Origin: Megamerina dolium
Taxonomy: Eukaryota; Arthropoda; Insecta; Diptera; Megamerinidae
DNA length: 64,000 bases
Direction of reading: 5' to 3'
Assembly (NCBI GenBank): GCA_963854835.1
Contig: OY978527.1
Location: forward strand, 34,272,540-34,336,539
A model generated the notes under the pieces. The model had not been told where the DNA came from, searched no databases, and saw only the letters and a list, made by a program, of their open reading frames with translations. Of the stretch, positions 10,822-25,000 are shown one piece after another; the first letter of the stretch is position 1, and each line of letters begins with the position of its first letter. The position numbers and the translations under genes are program-made.

Positions 10822-12530
10822 TTATTTCATTCATTCTGTTTCTCTGCCTGAACTTCTTAGATTCATCGAGAACACTATAAGGTACATCCAAGGTATATTA
10901 AATAAAGTAGACATATGGTCTAAATCATGTGGCTTGGGAGTCAACGCTAACAGAACAGAACTCATTCTGTTTACAAAGAAACGAAGGTTACCCGACGTTA
11001 GACCTCCGATTTTGAACGATATCATACTCCTGTTTTGTGACAAAGTTCGCTACCTAGGCCTGATTCTAGACAGGAAGCTGCTTTTGAATTTTAATGTTGA
11101 GGATAGGGTGAAAAAGGCAGCTTTAGCACTCTATTCGTCTAAAAGGGCAGTGGGAGCGAAATGGAATTTAAAACCCCAAGTAGTACACTGGTTATACTCG
11201 GCGGTAGTAAGACAAATTTTGACATACGGCATTCTGGTATGTTGGTCGGTCCTTAATAAAAGCAGTGCGGTTAGGTGTATGGAAAGCATTCAGAGGGCAG
11301 CAAGCATATGCATTAGCGGAGCTCTCAGAACAACTCCCACAGCGGCAATGAATGTTATGCTGCTGTTATGCATGTTCTGCCGATTGACCTGTACGGACAG
11401 CAACTAGCAGTAAAATCGGCATTGAGGTTAAGGGAACTATCTCGTCTAGTCACTAACTCATGGGGGCACTTTGCTATCCTAGAAAAGTTGCCATTTATCC
11501 CCAGGACCACTGACTTCTGTAGTTCGGTGGAACTGCATTTAGAAAAGCCATTCACCATGATCTTCCCTTCAAGGGAAGACTGGGATGGCAAAATAAATTG
11601 TACCGCTAAGGTTGCCATATATACAGACGGATCTCAACTACAGAAGCAAGTGGGAGGGGGTGTGTACTCCAAGGACCTAGGCACCTATTCCTTTCATTTG
11701 CCAGACCATTGTAGTGTCTTTCAGGCTGAAATCTTAGCCATCAAAGAAGCACTATTAATTGTCAAGAAATATGTTCTGACCACAAAAGAAATTAATACCT
11801 ACTCTGACAGTCAGTCTGCTGGGGGATCATTACAATTAGCAAGACAGTGATTGAATATCATGAACTACTAACTGAGCTTTCGGAATATTTTAGCATAATT
11901 CTTCTGTCTTGGGTACCTGGCCATAGCAATATTGAGGGTAACTGCAAAGCGGATGAATTGACAAGGCAAGGTACCACAATACCACTCCACCAGGACAAGG
12001 CTTTGGTCCCAATGCCTTTGACGACTTGCAAGTTACTAATAGATAGGTGTAACATCGATGGCACTAACACGCGTTGGAGAGAAACCCCTAACTGTTTAAC
12101 TAGTAGGCTAACATGGCCGGAACGGAGCTTAAGTCAGACCAAGCTACTTTAGAAATGTAATAGGGGTCACCAGGAGAACAATTCTGGTTCTAACTGGCCA
12201 TTGCCGTATTGGTAGTCACGCAAATAGACTAGAGGCACCTTTTTACGACTATATTAGAAGCTGTCAGGATGTTGAAAAGGAAGAAACCGTAGAACACTAT
12301 CTGTGTGGGTGCATGGCTCTGTGCAGGAGGAAGTTCACATACGCTCGGAATCGACTCTCTTGACAGCATCACGGAAATTGCCAATATAAAGCATAAAATA
12401 TAGAGAGGACCCAGTGGGATAAGGATAAGCTTCAGTGTTATCACAATGGACCTTCAAATGGCCTAAGTGCGTCGCAGGACAGCCACCCTATCTACCTAAC
12501 TACCTACCTACCTACCTAGGTGCCTAGAGT
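10822..12530 (+). pseudogene. 5'-truncated LINE with RT C-terminus and RNase H (LOA/I/R1-like)
   Basis: The plus strand starts inside RT: LGVNANRTELILFTKKRR, then KVRYLGLILDRKL and the conserved ALRTTPTAAMN. The next frame (11368-11850) holds RNase H with IYTDGSQLQKQ, VFQAEILAIKEAL and TYSDSQSA. After a frameshift near 11846 comes LLSWVPGHSNIEGNCKADELTRQG, the last RNase H motif. The C-terminal zinc-like motif VEHYLCGCMALCRR follows near 12290-12330. The 3' end is a CTAC/CTAAC simple repeat at 12482-12521, a usual LINE tail type. At least three frameshifts make it dead. RNase H after RT excludes the jockey clade proper; the choice between LOA, I and R1 is open. Confidence 0.8.
12482..12521 (+). 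repeat. CTAC-type simple repeat at the LINE 3' end
   Basis: Repeats of CTAC with CTAAC variants directly follow the LINE remnant and probably represent its tail. Confidence 0.6.
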
Positions 12531-12604
12531 TTATTTTGATCACCGATTAACTCTAACTCTAACCTATCTGAAAGAAGACATAGGGTCGTGATACTCTAGA
12601 CGAA

Positions 12605-12720
12605 ATTCTCTTAATTGTCTAAAAAGATAAAGACTATTTACTTATACATCTTCAATCAGAAGCTTAATTCTCTAAGAACATCAAGACTATTTACTTATAC
12701 ATCTTCAATCAGAACCTTAA
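12605..12720 (+). repeat. Tandem duplication, 53-bp period, two copies
   Basis: The block starting AAGACTATTTACTTATACAT recurs with a 53-bp shift (12630 and 12683), and the near-identity continues into TTCAATCAGAA. It is a local tandem duplication in AT-rich sequence, not part of a known element that I recognise. Confidence 0.8.
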
Positions 12721-12868
12721 TTATATACGGGATATTTAGCATTCGACTTTTCAAAAATAGTAAGTTCAAAAACTTAAGACGATCTCTGTATGGAGGAAGA
12801 TTTCGCATTGGGTCCCAACGAAGGTTTCTCAAAGTAAACAGTTAGACTTGCTTTTGTGTGTTAATTAG

Positions 12869-13041
12869 GTTTGAAAATACCTTCTAAGTGATTCGCAAAT
12901 GCTTCTGCTTTGTTTTGATCGCTTCTTGTTCAAAATCTATCCGGCAGTCATATACTGTTCTGTAGTCAGTGCTGATCTTATTATTGGACACCTCACACCT
13001 TTGACAACTTTCCATAAAGCATAATCTGTACGTTTGGTTCA
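12869..13041 (-). pseudogene. Fragment of a jockey-like LINE ORF2
   Basis: The minus strand encodes ALWKVVKGVRCPIIRSAL and, after a break, DQNKAEAFANHLEGIFK. Both are typical of the linker between endonuclease and RT in jockey-group LINEs. Only about 170 bp is recognisable. Confidence 0.5.
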
Positions 13042-16000
13042 ATTTTTTTCAGGATTATCTTAAGTTTTTTTTTTTTTGTGCAGTCTGTCAACTTTTGTTT
13101 TATTTTGAAGGGTTGCAATTGTAGCAGCTTCATGAAGCAATTTTGTGAAACGCTCAACTCCACTTTTCAACTTCAATTTAGTCACTTCGTGAATTTATTT
13201 GTAAGGCACTGTGGCGATTCACTGACGGAGGGTTGTCCTTTACATCTGCAGAATTAAGAGATTTTTAGAAAAGAACATGTAAACCACGTTAAGGTTGCTG
13301 TTACTTCACCTCGAGCAAACGACCAAGTTAAACGTGTGAATAGGGCTTTAAAAAAATATGCCTGGAAAGCTTAGAGGACCTCTCCAACACGCTTCTGAAG
13401 TTCTGACGTGAAGTTTGCTATTAATAATACTGTCCACCGGTCGACTGGCACTACAACGAGCATACTTCTTTTTGGTGTGAATTAATTAACCGAGTTTTTA
13501 TACAATATAATAAAAACACCGGCTAACAACAATGTAATTTTGAAAAAATTCATGCAAATGTTTAATGAAAAGAATGAAACATAGTCAGGATTTGTTTGAA
13601 AAATATTGTAAGCCAGCGCAAAAATATTGTAATTGTGATTTCGGTGATGTTTTGCAATGCAAAACAAAAATATAACAAATAATTATAAAGTCCAATATGA
13701 CTGCTACGACAAGATACGCAATAAAACAAAAAATGAAAGCAAAACTTTATTATATTGTACTTTACATAGATCAAGATCATATGTACTTATGAGAGTGGCG
13801 CATGCGATCGTTTATCATTGTGGCGTCCTATTTATTGCACATACATTCGTGTACTTTCTTAAAAATGCAGCAGGAAAAGAAGAAGAAGAAGGAGGCAACT
13901 GGGTGTTGCAAATTTCACATCTCATCTATGTCGAATGCACTCACATTAAAATCATCACAATCTCTTTCTACCTCTCTGTATGCGTACGATGTAAATCATA
14001 TGAAACATCAAGTTAATTTTCATTTTAATTAAAATGTTCATCGAAGTTAACTATGTGTAAGCAAATGTACCGATGAGTAGAGGTGGCTGCGGTAGCGAAT
14101 AAACCATATCACTGTACGAGTATATGGGTCACGTAAGATTTTATTTATTTATTTTCTCTTAGTGCTAGTTTTACACTTGTATTTTAGCCTAATCGCGGAT
14201 GACCAAGGGTATTCCGAAATTATATTGTTCATATTAAACTCTATGTGTATTGGTATTTGTGCATGTCCATGTGATCATATCTGGACTGTTGTTTTTAACT
14301 GTAATGGCAACTTATCTGACAACATTTGTGCTTATTGTCCATTGGTTGGGGTTGAGTGTTAATTGGATTTTAATAAAATTCTGGAGTAATTTTATAATAA
14401 AAAAAAAATAAATAAAATAAAGTAAAATAAAACCTGAACCCAGAGTGTTGTGTGCACATGGTGTAGACACAAACGTATCATAAAAGCTTTACATCTTGAC
14501 CGTAGATTGTACAAATAATAAAAAAAAAGATCTTTATGACCATTATTACCATAATAAAAATTCCATAACAATTGTGAATGTTTAATGTCATGTTTATATA
14601 ACATTATGTTTATAATTGTATTGTATATTTAATTGAACACGTGTGATCTTATTATTATTATTATCATATTATTATTTGTTTTATCAATAATGCTTGATGA
14701 CAGGATATTTTTTAAATTTTAATTATATCATTGTCGCCATGAACGATCATTATCATTGCTATTACGAGCTGTTTTAAAGTAATTTTTACTTAATTGCAAT
14801 GATGACCATCATAATATTCATAAAAAAGAAAAACTAAGAAACTAAAAGACATTTAAAAATATAATAGGTTCAATAATGAAATTATGATCTGATCGCATCA
14901 CGCTATACCCATTTATATACCCTAGGCACTAATAGAAGACCTCAAAATTCGTTTGTATAATATTCTAGCCATCGAAAATCTAAACTAATCGACACACTTT
15001 TGGGAAGACTAAGCAAGACATCTGGAAACAACAATCGCAAATTGCAATCGAATAGTTTGGTTTCATAGATTTCGATATTTTTTTCTCCACATACTATATA
15101 TGCATACGTGTTTTCTTTCCTTCGATATTAAAAGATTGAAAATTTAGCATTTTTTTTAGTAAAGAAATGCTCAAAAGTCGGAACACTTTAGTCTATTTTC
15201 ATTCTCACTAATACAATATAAGTGCAAGCATCTAGTTGAACATGTTGCTGCAACAAATGTTTCATTGATACATGTAATCTTTCGAAAGTTGATAAACATA
15301 AAATACAAGTAACTGAACGTCATACACAATTTAACGATGGAAAAGTATTTTTTGGTCGTTATGACACTTTTCCGGTGAGCAGTATTTTGTTTTTGGAATA
15401 TGTAATTTGAGACAACATAATATATACAGCGAAGGATAACACTACAATGATACTTAGCAGTTCCAATGCCACTTGTAGCACACAGGTAGTCTCATATACG
15501 TATGATTTTGCTTCCAAAAGATGGTATGTTACTTCACACTTCTTCATGTAGCTACGCGTGTGTCTTTCATCATAAATATATGTATATAGGTACAAATATA
15601 TTTTATTATATTATTTTGTATACTGAATGTTTTGTATTTGCTATACATACATGATCATATACATTTGCATACAAATGTATGTATTGTATGCTATGCATAT
15701 TCATAAGATCATATCATCTTCATTTGGACTTCTCTCTTCTGTGCTTCTGTCAATATTGCAGTGATGTTGGTGATTGTGGTTACAGTGCGACACGCCTTCA
15801 GGTGTTATGTCTCTGACCCACTATTTGAGGTTGTAATTCAATGTATGTAGATGCATACTCGTACTTACACATAAAATACTATATGTGATTTGATTGCATT
15901 AATTGGTCAATGATAAAAAAATAAATACATATCTTTAAGCGAAAGTAATTAATGGAGCAACGTTGAATCTCTTAGATATATACATATGTATGAACGTTTT

Positions 16001-16480
16001 TCAACATATCCACGAAAGCGACTTTGAGAACTTCAAAAATATTGACTTGATTATATGCACGCAAAAGCGCACACAAGCTCAATCAATAAGTTGTATTAAT
16101 TTATACATAAAAACCTCACAAACTTTAATTTTATGTATATAAAAACACAGACCATTTTGAGCTAAATCCTTATAGGTGTTTTCTATTTAAGCCTAATGTT
16201 TTCCAACAAGTCGTCAATCATCGTATCCCATGAGACTTGTCGCACTGTGTTATTTATCAAGCAAATAATGAAATAATAAACAAGTAAACATTATCTGTGA
16301 AAGTTTGAAGAAAATAATTATTAATCGCCATTATTTAAGCGAACTATGGCCGAATTTTATAAGATTCTGTAATTTGTGTCGGTAAAACCCACGACTATTA
16401 TAAGAAAATTATAAATGATAGCACTTGATAATCAGACGGTGATCAGGCGCATGCCACAATTGAATTGAATAAATGTGCCA
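13042..16480. other. AT-rich stretch without a supported gene
   Basis: The longest plus-strand frame (13657-14016, 119 residues) has no family features and is composed of simple sequence. I see no structured repeat or RNA gene. Confidence 0.35.
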
Positions 16481-16588
16481 TCTACAATGTGATTACTCTT
16501 ATGTGGATGCATGGTATTGGACAAAATGAAGCAAAATTACACTTTGGTTAGACAAGGATCCAAACTGAATTTTATAAACCGAAGTCTA
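16481..16588 (+). pseudogene. Short decayed copy of LINE RNase H C-terminus
   Basis: About 100 bases align by eye with 34045-34145: the same order of GATTACTCTTATGTGG, the His-Gly region, and GATCCAAACTGAATTTTAT against GATCTGAAGCTGAATTTTAT. It is an old relic of the same LINE family as the one at 32.7-34.2 kb. Confidence 0.65.
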
Positions 16589-17582
16589 ATTTTGAAATGT
16601 CAGCTACTATGTATATGAACGATTTTATTATTAAAAAAATTGCATAGAGTGCCTCATTGCAGATCCTTCACACGCCAGAGTTACGAATTTATAATTTTCT
16701 ATCACCCTGGTGTGACCACTTGCTCAGATAGTCCTTAGAGGTACGAGAAATATAACCAATTTTATACACAAACGCCTTGAACTTAGCTCAATTGCAATAT
16801 CTTTTCAGCAAATGCATTAATATGCATCAAATCCATACATACATTGGTATATACAAATTTACTATTCTCAAAGAGAAATAAAAAAACTAAATAAATATAT
16901 AGATACATTTCGAATCGATTTCCAATGAATTTCATGTCAAAACAGTAACATTTTCATTGACATAAAACAACTCATTCATTCACTCATTGACTTACACACA
17001 TACACCCAGATACCCATTCACATTCGATGACAGTTCATTTAAAACTTCAATATATGGGAGTTTATTGTTCACAACCCATTGAACCACATCATAAATCACA
17101 TTGATGTGCTCTCCATCGTTGTATTTTGGATGCATCTATAGTATGTATGTACGATTATTTTAGCATTTTGCACTTGTTGCACATTGTAAATTTCATACGA
17201 AAAACCAACAAACTAAGCAATAACAGAATAATAATAAAAGCCAACATCAAGCCAGTCAAGTACTTTTCATCAGCAACAGCAGCTATCACATTACAAAATG
17301 TAGATGCTGTTGATGTTGCATTTGTTTGTCAGCTATGATGTTCTCATACAATGGACGCGCCACTTAATTCACTTGCAGCACAGCACATATCAGCACCTTT
17401 TTCAAGATTTAATGCTGTTGCTATTATTATGTATACAACTCTAAATCCTTTTGATAAGTCAATCTTCCAAATCAAGTATTATTATGTATATTTGTATGTA
17501 GTATAACACTTTTTACTGTTGTGGCTGTTGAAATTGTGTTAACCGTCAACCTCATTCATTGATGCTTGTATATATAAAAAAA

Positions 17583-17584
<2 letters not shown>
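16589..17584. other. AT-rich stretch without a supported gene
   Basis: Nothing is recognised. The composition is simple, with many CATACA and CATTCATTCACT-like words around 16970-17010. Confidence 0.3.
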
Positions 17585-17674
<90 letters not shown>

Positions 17675-17675
17675 G

Positions 17676-17760
<85 letters not shown>
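17585..17760. repeat. (TA)n microsatellite, about 175 bp
   Basis: Almost pure TA dinucleotide repeat, broken once near 17671-17690. It is self-complementary and able to form cruciforms. Its assembly length is likely unreliable. Confidence 0.95.
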
Positions 17761-17763
<3 letters not shown>

Positions 17764-18149
17764 TTGTTTTGTTGTAAATTTATGTATGCATTTATTCTTT
17801 ATTGATTGATTTACTTCCGTTAAGATTACGATGTGTTGATTTAATGTTGTAAGTACGACAATATGACAGTGCTATGTATACCCATACATACAGTACATAC
17901 ATACAAAAGGTTGATATCCTAGTTATATTTAATCAGATTAAAAAAAAATATTGTAGTATCTCATTGAAAGTACAATTAAATGGAGTTAAGGGGTTTGTAT
18001 ATAAATTACTATAGAATTATGCACATAAATATCTTAAATTATGTATTTTTGAACACAAAAAGACAGAGCTGCAGTCTGTAGGACTGTAGGATACTCTGAT
18101 GCAGTTAGATAAGTCAACAACCAAGCACCAGCATATAGTTTGTATTCGA

Positions 18150-19060
18150 CGAAAATGGAAAATAGTCAATTTCGTGTGCTTCTCAAGTATTATTTTTAGC
18201 GCAAAAAAACTATCACCGAAACCTTGATAAATACTATGTCGACTCTGCACCATCAACTTTAATGGTTAAAGATTGGTTTACTGGATACTTTGTGCTGGTC
18301 GGACCAACACAAAGTAACTCCGAACGTTCAAGTCATCCAAAAGAGGTCATTACCCCAGAAATTTTCAATTAAATCTATGGAATTATATTGGAAGATCGGA
18401 AAATGAAGGCTAAGGCTATAGGTATCTCAACTGAGTAGGTAGAGTACATTTTATATAAATATTTTGATATGAAAAAATTATCCGCAAGATGGGTGCTGTG
18501 TTTGCTCAAAATTATGATCAAGCCCAATCGTGTAACCACTTCAAAGGAGTGTTTAATAATGATATACTGCAATCTGAACAAATTTTTGTGTCTTTTCGTA
18601 ACCTTGGATGAAAAATGAAATGAATTAGAAAACACCAGATCGAAAGCAGTGGACTTCTTCGTATAAACGTGCACCAAAGAAGGCCAACAAGGTTATGGCG
18701 ATAGTTTTTTTTTTGGCTGCTTACGTTTTCATTCACATCGATTACCTTAAAATGAGTAAAACGATCACCGGTGAATATTATTCACAGATGTTAAACAAAT
18801 TCGATATTGATTTGAGGCCAAAACGACAGCATTTGGCGAAGAAAAAAGTGATCTTCTACCACGACAATGCATCAGAGCACAAATTGCATAAATTAATTAT
18901 ATTGTGAGCTCCTGATTCATCCAGTATATTTTCCAGATTTAGCCAAATTTAGACAAATTTAAAGAAAAGGCGATAAAAGATTTGGGTCAAATGAATCAAC
19001 GAAACAAATACCTACAATATTTTGAGGACCTTGAGGAAACCTATCTTTTTAAGGAATGAA
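18150..19060 (+). pseudogene. Decayed mariner-like transposase (DD34D type)
   Basis: Plus-strand fragments in shifting frames match a mariner transposase in order: an N-terminal helix-turn-helix-like part (LLKHYFLAKKTITE, then MVKDWFT), the sequence before the second catalytic residue (FIHIDYLKMSKTITGEYY), then HLAKKKVIFYHDNA with the second catalytic D, and traces of the following motif. Stops and frameshifts occur every 50-150 bases. No terminal inverted repeats could be seen. It cannot be active. Confidence 0.75.
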
Positions 19061-22000
19061 AAAATTGGAGATTATTGGAGAAAAATATTTTTTATTCAAA
19101 AAGCCACTGACTTATCTAATTGCTCTTAATGGGTATTTTTACTCTTTGCAATAAACTCATAAAATTAACTTAATTTAACTTTATTTATTTTAAATTTATA
19201 TTTCGACCATCTATATGATTAGATTTATCTCAACACACAAACACATTATCAAAACCGGTTGCGGAAGTAGTACCTGCTGGTAGTACATAATTCCAGAAAA
19301 TATATTCGAATTGATGTATCCCAGAAAACTAAATTACCGGTGGTGGTGTGAAAACACAACAACCTACATATTTTGATCATTTCAATCAATTAATTTCAAG
19401 CATTTAACTCGTAAAATATCAGAGCTGGTAAAATCAAAATAAGAGAACACACAATCGATATAATGTGGATATAATGAAAGTTATAAAAGATATCCTTTGG
19501 GTTTTAATAAATTTCATGTCGCTTACTGAAGCTTTCCATTTGTTCCACATATTAGAGTAAATTTATTCATTAAGCTGGAGACTTATAAGATCACCTATGT
19601 CTGTTTGGTTCAGTTTTCCGTTATAAAGTTAATTGTGAAGCAATCATCCCCTCTAAAACACATAATTCAATAATTTGCTAAAAAAATACTCAATTTAAAA
19701 TTTGGTAATAAAATAATAAAAAGGAGACGCTTGTAAGAGGAGCGTAATGTCTCACTCGGCAATGTTACAGACTCTCAAGACATTATGCTGGTAATATTTA
19801 TACATTACATAATTCAATCAATTTGTAAATAGCTACATGCGACTACAAAATTTTATCCCTTTTGCGGTGAGATGGACATAGTACATGTGTATAAACATAA
19901 GTAAATCTATACGTCCGTACAATACAACAAAATAACAACGTCAACAAATTCGATAGCTTAATCTTTTGGTGGCGATCTTGGAGTGAATCTGATTTTTGTA
20001 GTGATAAACGTGCAAATTTATGGCAATGGCGCTACACAATAATTGAACAAAATTGTATCTTAAAATTGGTCGACCAACCAGATGGACACAGAGTGTCAGA
20101 ATGAAGTATATTGCGGACGCATGTCTTATATACATGTATTTAGATACAATATATGTATATATGAAGGAAGAATCCTATTATTTCATTGATGATGAAACGG
20201 CAAACAATTAAATTGCTTACTGCAATTGTTTGCCAATGAAACGTAATCATTCTGGGAGTTCCTAAATCTACTTACTATATGTATCTGCCACCAAAGTCGT
20301 TGCGACATGTTGCGACGTTACTGGTGGTAGATAGGGAGAGCTCTTATAAATCTGTTCGTCGTATAATTGAGTAATATTGGAGTGTAAAACGTCGTATGGC
20401 TGTGCTGTCTTCTTCTTCCGCATTTGTTTTTTTTTTGTCCGAATGAACATTTTAATCATCAGTGAACACGTTCATATGTTAATCGATTATCAGCTGCTAA
20501 ACGACGGCATACTACATACTATACAATTTCGTGGTTGAATGTGGCGTTATGCTAAAGTGCTGTGTTTCGTAAATTAGCTTATGTCATGTTAAAGTCAGTG
20601 ATTTGCTAGATAAAGTCAATTAATGTAAAATAACTTAATTCTTGGTGTTTAAAAACAATATAAATTGATTTTTTTTCTTGTTGATTACATTTAATTCTCA
20701 TGCATATGCGTTCAAGGATAAAGTGAATGTATACAATATACTTAGGGTTTTTGTAAGTTGAATCTTTATGCGTTTTTATTATAGGTTTTCGTAAAGATAA
20801 ATGCTTTTTCACAAATTCGCAAATTTAATTTTTTGTTATGTATGCACATAAAATTCTATAGAATTGAAAAAAAGAACCCAGCTAATCCAATAATCCGATA
20901 AATAAGAGGTAATCAGCGATCAAATGTTTGTCAAATGTTGCTGACAATAAGTATTTCCTTGTAAATGTTTATACTCATACTGATGAATCTACAAAAATGT
21001 AGCCAAACATTGAAGCTAGTATCTCTATTTTAAATGACTGTTCTTCATGAGTAATATGTCAACATTTGAACCAAATCTTCTTTTACTAAACAAATGATTG
21101 AACAAGTCCATCGTATTGGAGGTTTCGCAAATGAAAGTGCACAACTGAGCAGAGATATCATATCACACATAAGTAAATAGATTGAAGTCAAGAAAAATTC
21201 AAGAAATTGCCACCACAAGAAATTAGTTTAATTTTCAATTATGTACACAGAGAAATTGCACAAAATAATTCGTATTGCTAATACGAGTATAAATGTATTC
21301 TCGGTCATTCTCATCAATGTGATCGTTGCTTCACTAACAACCGCATCTACTAATGACATAGTATTTCTGACATTTTGTGTATCAAAATCTTTACGATCAT
21401 CAATTTGATGATGATGATGATGATCGAAAAACCATTCATCAAATACAAGTTCGAATAGTATCACTATTCCGACTCTGGCATCGATATTGCATCGCCAAAC
21501 CATAGACTCCATACGTACACGTATAGTTTGTACATACAAATGTGTGTGTATACTATGGGATTGATGTATTGAATAACAATAACAATCATGAACGTGTGGA
21601 TCCATAAATAAATGTTGAGAGCGTACGCATAACATCCGGCCAATTGGTTGTAGTCGATCGATCCTCAATGATGATGCTGACGATAGTAAAGTGGTACCTA
21701 GTAGTGATAGTACAAGTAGCAACTTTTGTATATAAAACCTATAATAAAATGTTCCGCTAGTAAATTGATCGATGTTTCAATAATTTAAAATAAATGATGA
21801 TCTACCAGAAGATAGTCAGTCTACGTAAATGACTATGCTGCAGACGTAGCAATATAAAATGAATATAAATTTTTGCAAATGTAGGTGTTTACACGTGGCT
21901 TAGAGGTTAATGATATTGATTTGTATATTATTTCCTTTTTATTTTTGTATTTTGTTTTTTTTTTTTTTTGTGTTTCTACTCATCCTTATACCTTCTAAGT

Positions 22001-25000
22001 ATACATAACAGATACGTGACACTACATTGCTCTTCATACTAACAGAATTAGATTACTAATGATCCTACTAATGATCGTGCAATTATCGTACAAAAATGGT
22101 TCTTGGAAGAAGTCTTGGTCGGTGGAACAAAAGAAAGAAAAATACATGATAATTTCACTCTAATGAATTGATATAAATATATAGTACTCTTTTGGAATGC
22201 ATAATAGTTAAATAATTTGCCAATAGTTACTTTATAATTAAAGTATGGCACCAATAACTAGATCACACGTGCTTGGCACATATTGGCATTCTCTTTTGTG
22301 GTCATTTTGAATTATTTGAAAAAGTGAATGAAAGTGAATGAATGAAAAATATAAAAATTAGATAAAACACACACACACACACATAAGTGTGTTTGAGTGT
22401 TTATGGCACGTGTCTCCCCAAAAATGTACCTACACCCAAAGCTGTTCAAACAAGTAGCCACACATTTTCTAAGGAATATTTATCAAGTACACATGTTTTC
22501 TTTTAATTGATAACAACAGCAAAATGAAAACAAAATTACAGTATATTGCCCTTTAAAAATGTACATAAAAATACACATTAGACATGCTCTTCATAATCAA
22601 AACCTGTTCTAAGAGGTGGTTCGATAAGCATAAGCACTTTTCTTGTTCATGACAAAATCACTAAAAGGAAAATCGATTACAAGTGCTTTTATTTATAACA
22701 ATTTTATCATTAATCATTAGAAAGCCTAATGATGACACATCAAATGTTGCCAGAAGAAACAGCAGGATAATTAACTAGTAGCGACATTTGTTATCAAATC
22801 CGCATGAACTTTAGTATACTCCAAATAATGTGTAAAGTAAGGCAATGATCACTAGCTCGCTTCGTTTCTAACTATCAAAAGTTGTTCAAAGTTGAGGAAG
22901 TGAATCGTTAAATGAACAACTACTATTAAGAACAGTTTTCAATTCTGAGGTGGGTGAATCCACAGCTACTATGTATGATAAAGAACTGCTCAAAGGCATA
23001 ACTTCTCTCCGTTCTACGAAACATAGCGACACTCAGGGATTAGAAGGAAAGGAGTGTGGAGTAATCGATGTTAATCGGTAACATTGTTTTATGCTAACCG
23101 AAAAATTGTTGGAAGATTCTAACAATCGTAGTCCAATTAAATCTCAATACTCTTCAAGGTTGGCGACAGCTAGGCCTTTGTACAAGAACCCGTAATACAA
23201 TAAACACAAAACGTCACCAATAAGCAAGTTTGGAGGACGTTTTATTCAATCTGAGCGAGAATATTCGTTTTCAAGACCGTAGATTAAGCTCATATATAAG
23301 ATTGAAAAGGCCATCAGTGAATTTTACGACTATAATAGGGTGTTAAGGAAAAGGTTATGATTGTAAACGAAAACAACCAACTGGCAATAAAATTCAGGCA
23401 TTTGAGTAGTACTTTTTACGGTGTACTGCGCTATCTACATCTTGATTCCCTAAGACGCTTGGTCAAAAAGATTCGGAGAATGACAAGCATTCCCATTATC
23501 GAAATTCTCTACCTTGGTACTGTAAGTGATCATATATCTCGCTCCAATTGATATACGAAGTAAACAAATGTCTGCCAGTTCGGCCTGTAGACTGCAATTT
23601 CTACAACTGTGGATTTCAAGAACTTTTGCCTTGACAATGTCAAACCAGAAGAATATATGATATATTTAAAAAAATTTCAAAATTCATTCCCAGACAGAAC
23701 AGTCTCGAAAGGAAAGGGGTTTTTGCCGTATTACACGGACATTTTAACTGACTTCTGTGTTTATTCGAAACATGACTTGGATGAAGCAAAAGAATATCTT
23801 TCAAAACACCTCCAATAGTTATCAGAAGAAACTAATGTAATGTCTAATGTACACACTATGTAAATATTGTAGATATATATAAACACTTCAATAATTCAAT
23901 GTAAATAATTCTTTAAAATTTTATCAAAATCAATATTGATGGAAATCTGGTAATAAAATCTTTTCGAATCGGTGGTGCTCTACATTAATATAGAATACAT
24001 CTATCATATGATCCAGATACAAATGTTAATATACATATGTACATATATGTTCATGGGTATGCATGGAAATGATTGTATTTTGAACAAATATTAGCACGAA
24101 CCATTAGAAAAATGCACGTTCAATATGATCACATTTATGCTGAGCATGTGGTAATGTGGCATGTGCAATTTAAGTTGCACCTTTTCTATGGAATTTGATG
24201 ACATTTTATTATAGGTTGATACCTTAGGTATCGATGAAAAAAAAGGATTTATAGGAATAAATGTATATCAGTAAAGGGTCAATGAATGTGTAACAAACGT
24301 ATGATTAAATCAGTGAACGAATTGGTTTTTGTTACCGCCACCATCACCACACAAAAAAAAAATTTTTTTGATTCATTTTTCGTACACCTTGTCTATTACG
24401 CACACGCCTTATACAATATTGTATGACAATATATTCAGGTATATAAACATACGTATGCCTATAAACATATGCCTAAGTTGCATATGTTGCATATCAAAAT
24501 ATTCTTATGTTTACATACATATGTATATATTCATAGTACTCTCCTATACAATATGAATGTCAATAAATGAATGCAACAGCTCGAATACTGAATTAATATG
24601 AAAACATAATATTTGTGTACGAGTGTTGTACAATTGGAGAAGCGCTCTACTTTTGTAATTTGTTTGTTGCTCAAAAAAATAACTATCATACATATGCACA
24701 TTCACATTCATAAGTGAGTAGGTGCATTACTGAAGTCATATTAAAATCGCATACGAGTTGAGATGGTCATAAAAGTGGTATCGTTATCTCATTAAAGCTA
24801 ACCATATGAGCTTACAATGTTGCCTACTGTAAAAGCATAAAAATGTACAAAGGTTTGTTTGCGACTGTGCTAGCATATACGAACGTATATACATTTGTAA
24901 GTATTTGTAAAATGAAGTTATTCAGTTCTTCATAATATAGTAATAAAATGTATATTTTGTATGAATGTAAGTATTGTTGACACTACAATATCAGATATAG

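Noticed and set aside
17585..17760. (TA)n tract considered as a replication origin or matrix attachment site
   Set aside because: Composition alone does not support a function.
21228..21722. 164-residue minus-strand frame with a His run
   Set aside because: The His run comes from a GAT/ATC repeat. The rest has no family features and no homologous frame nearby.
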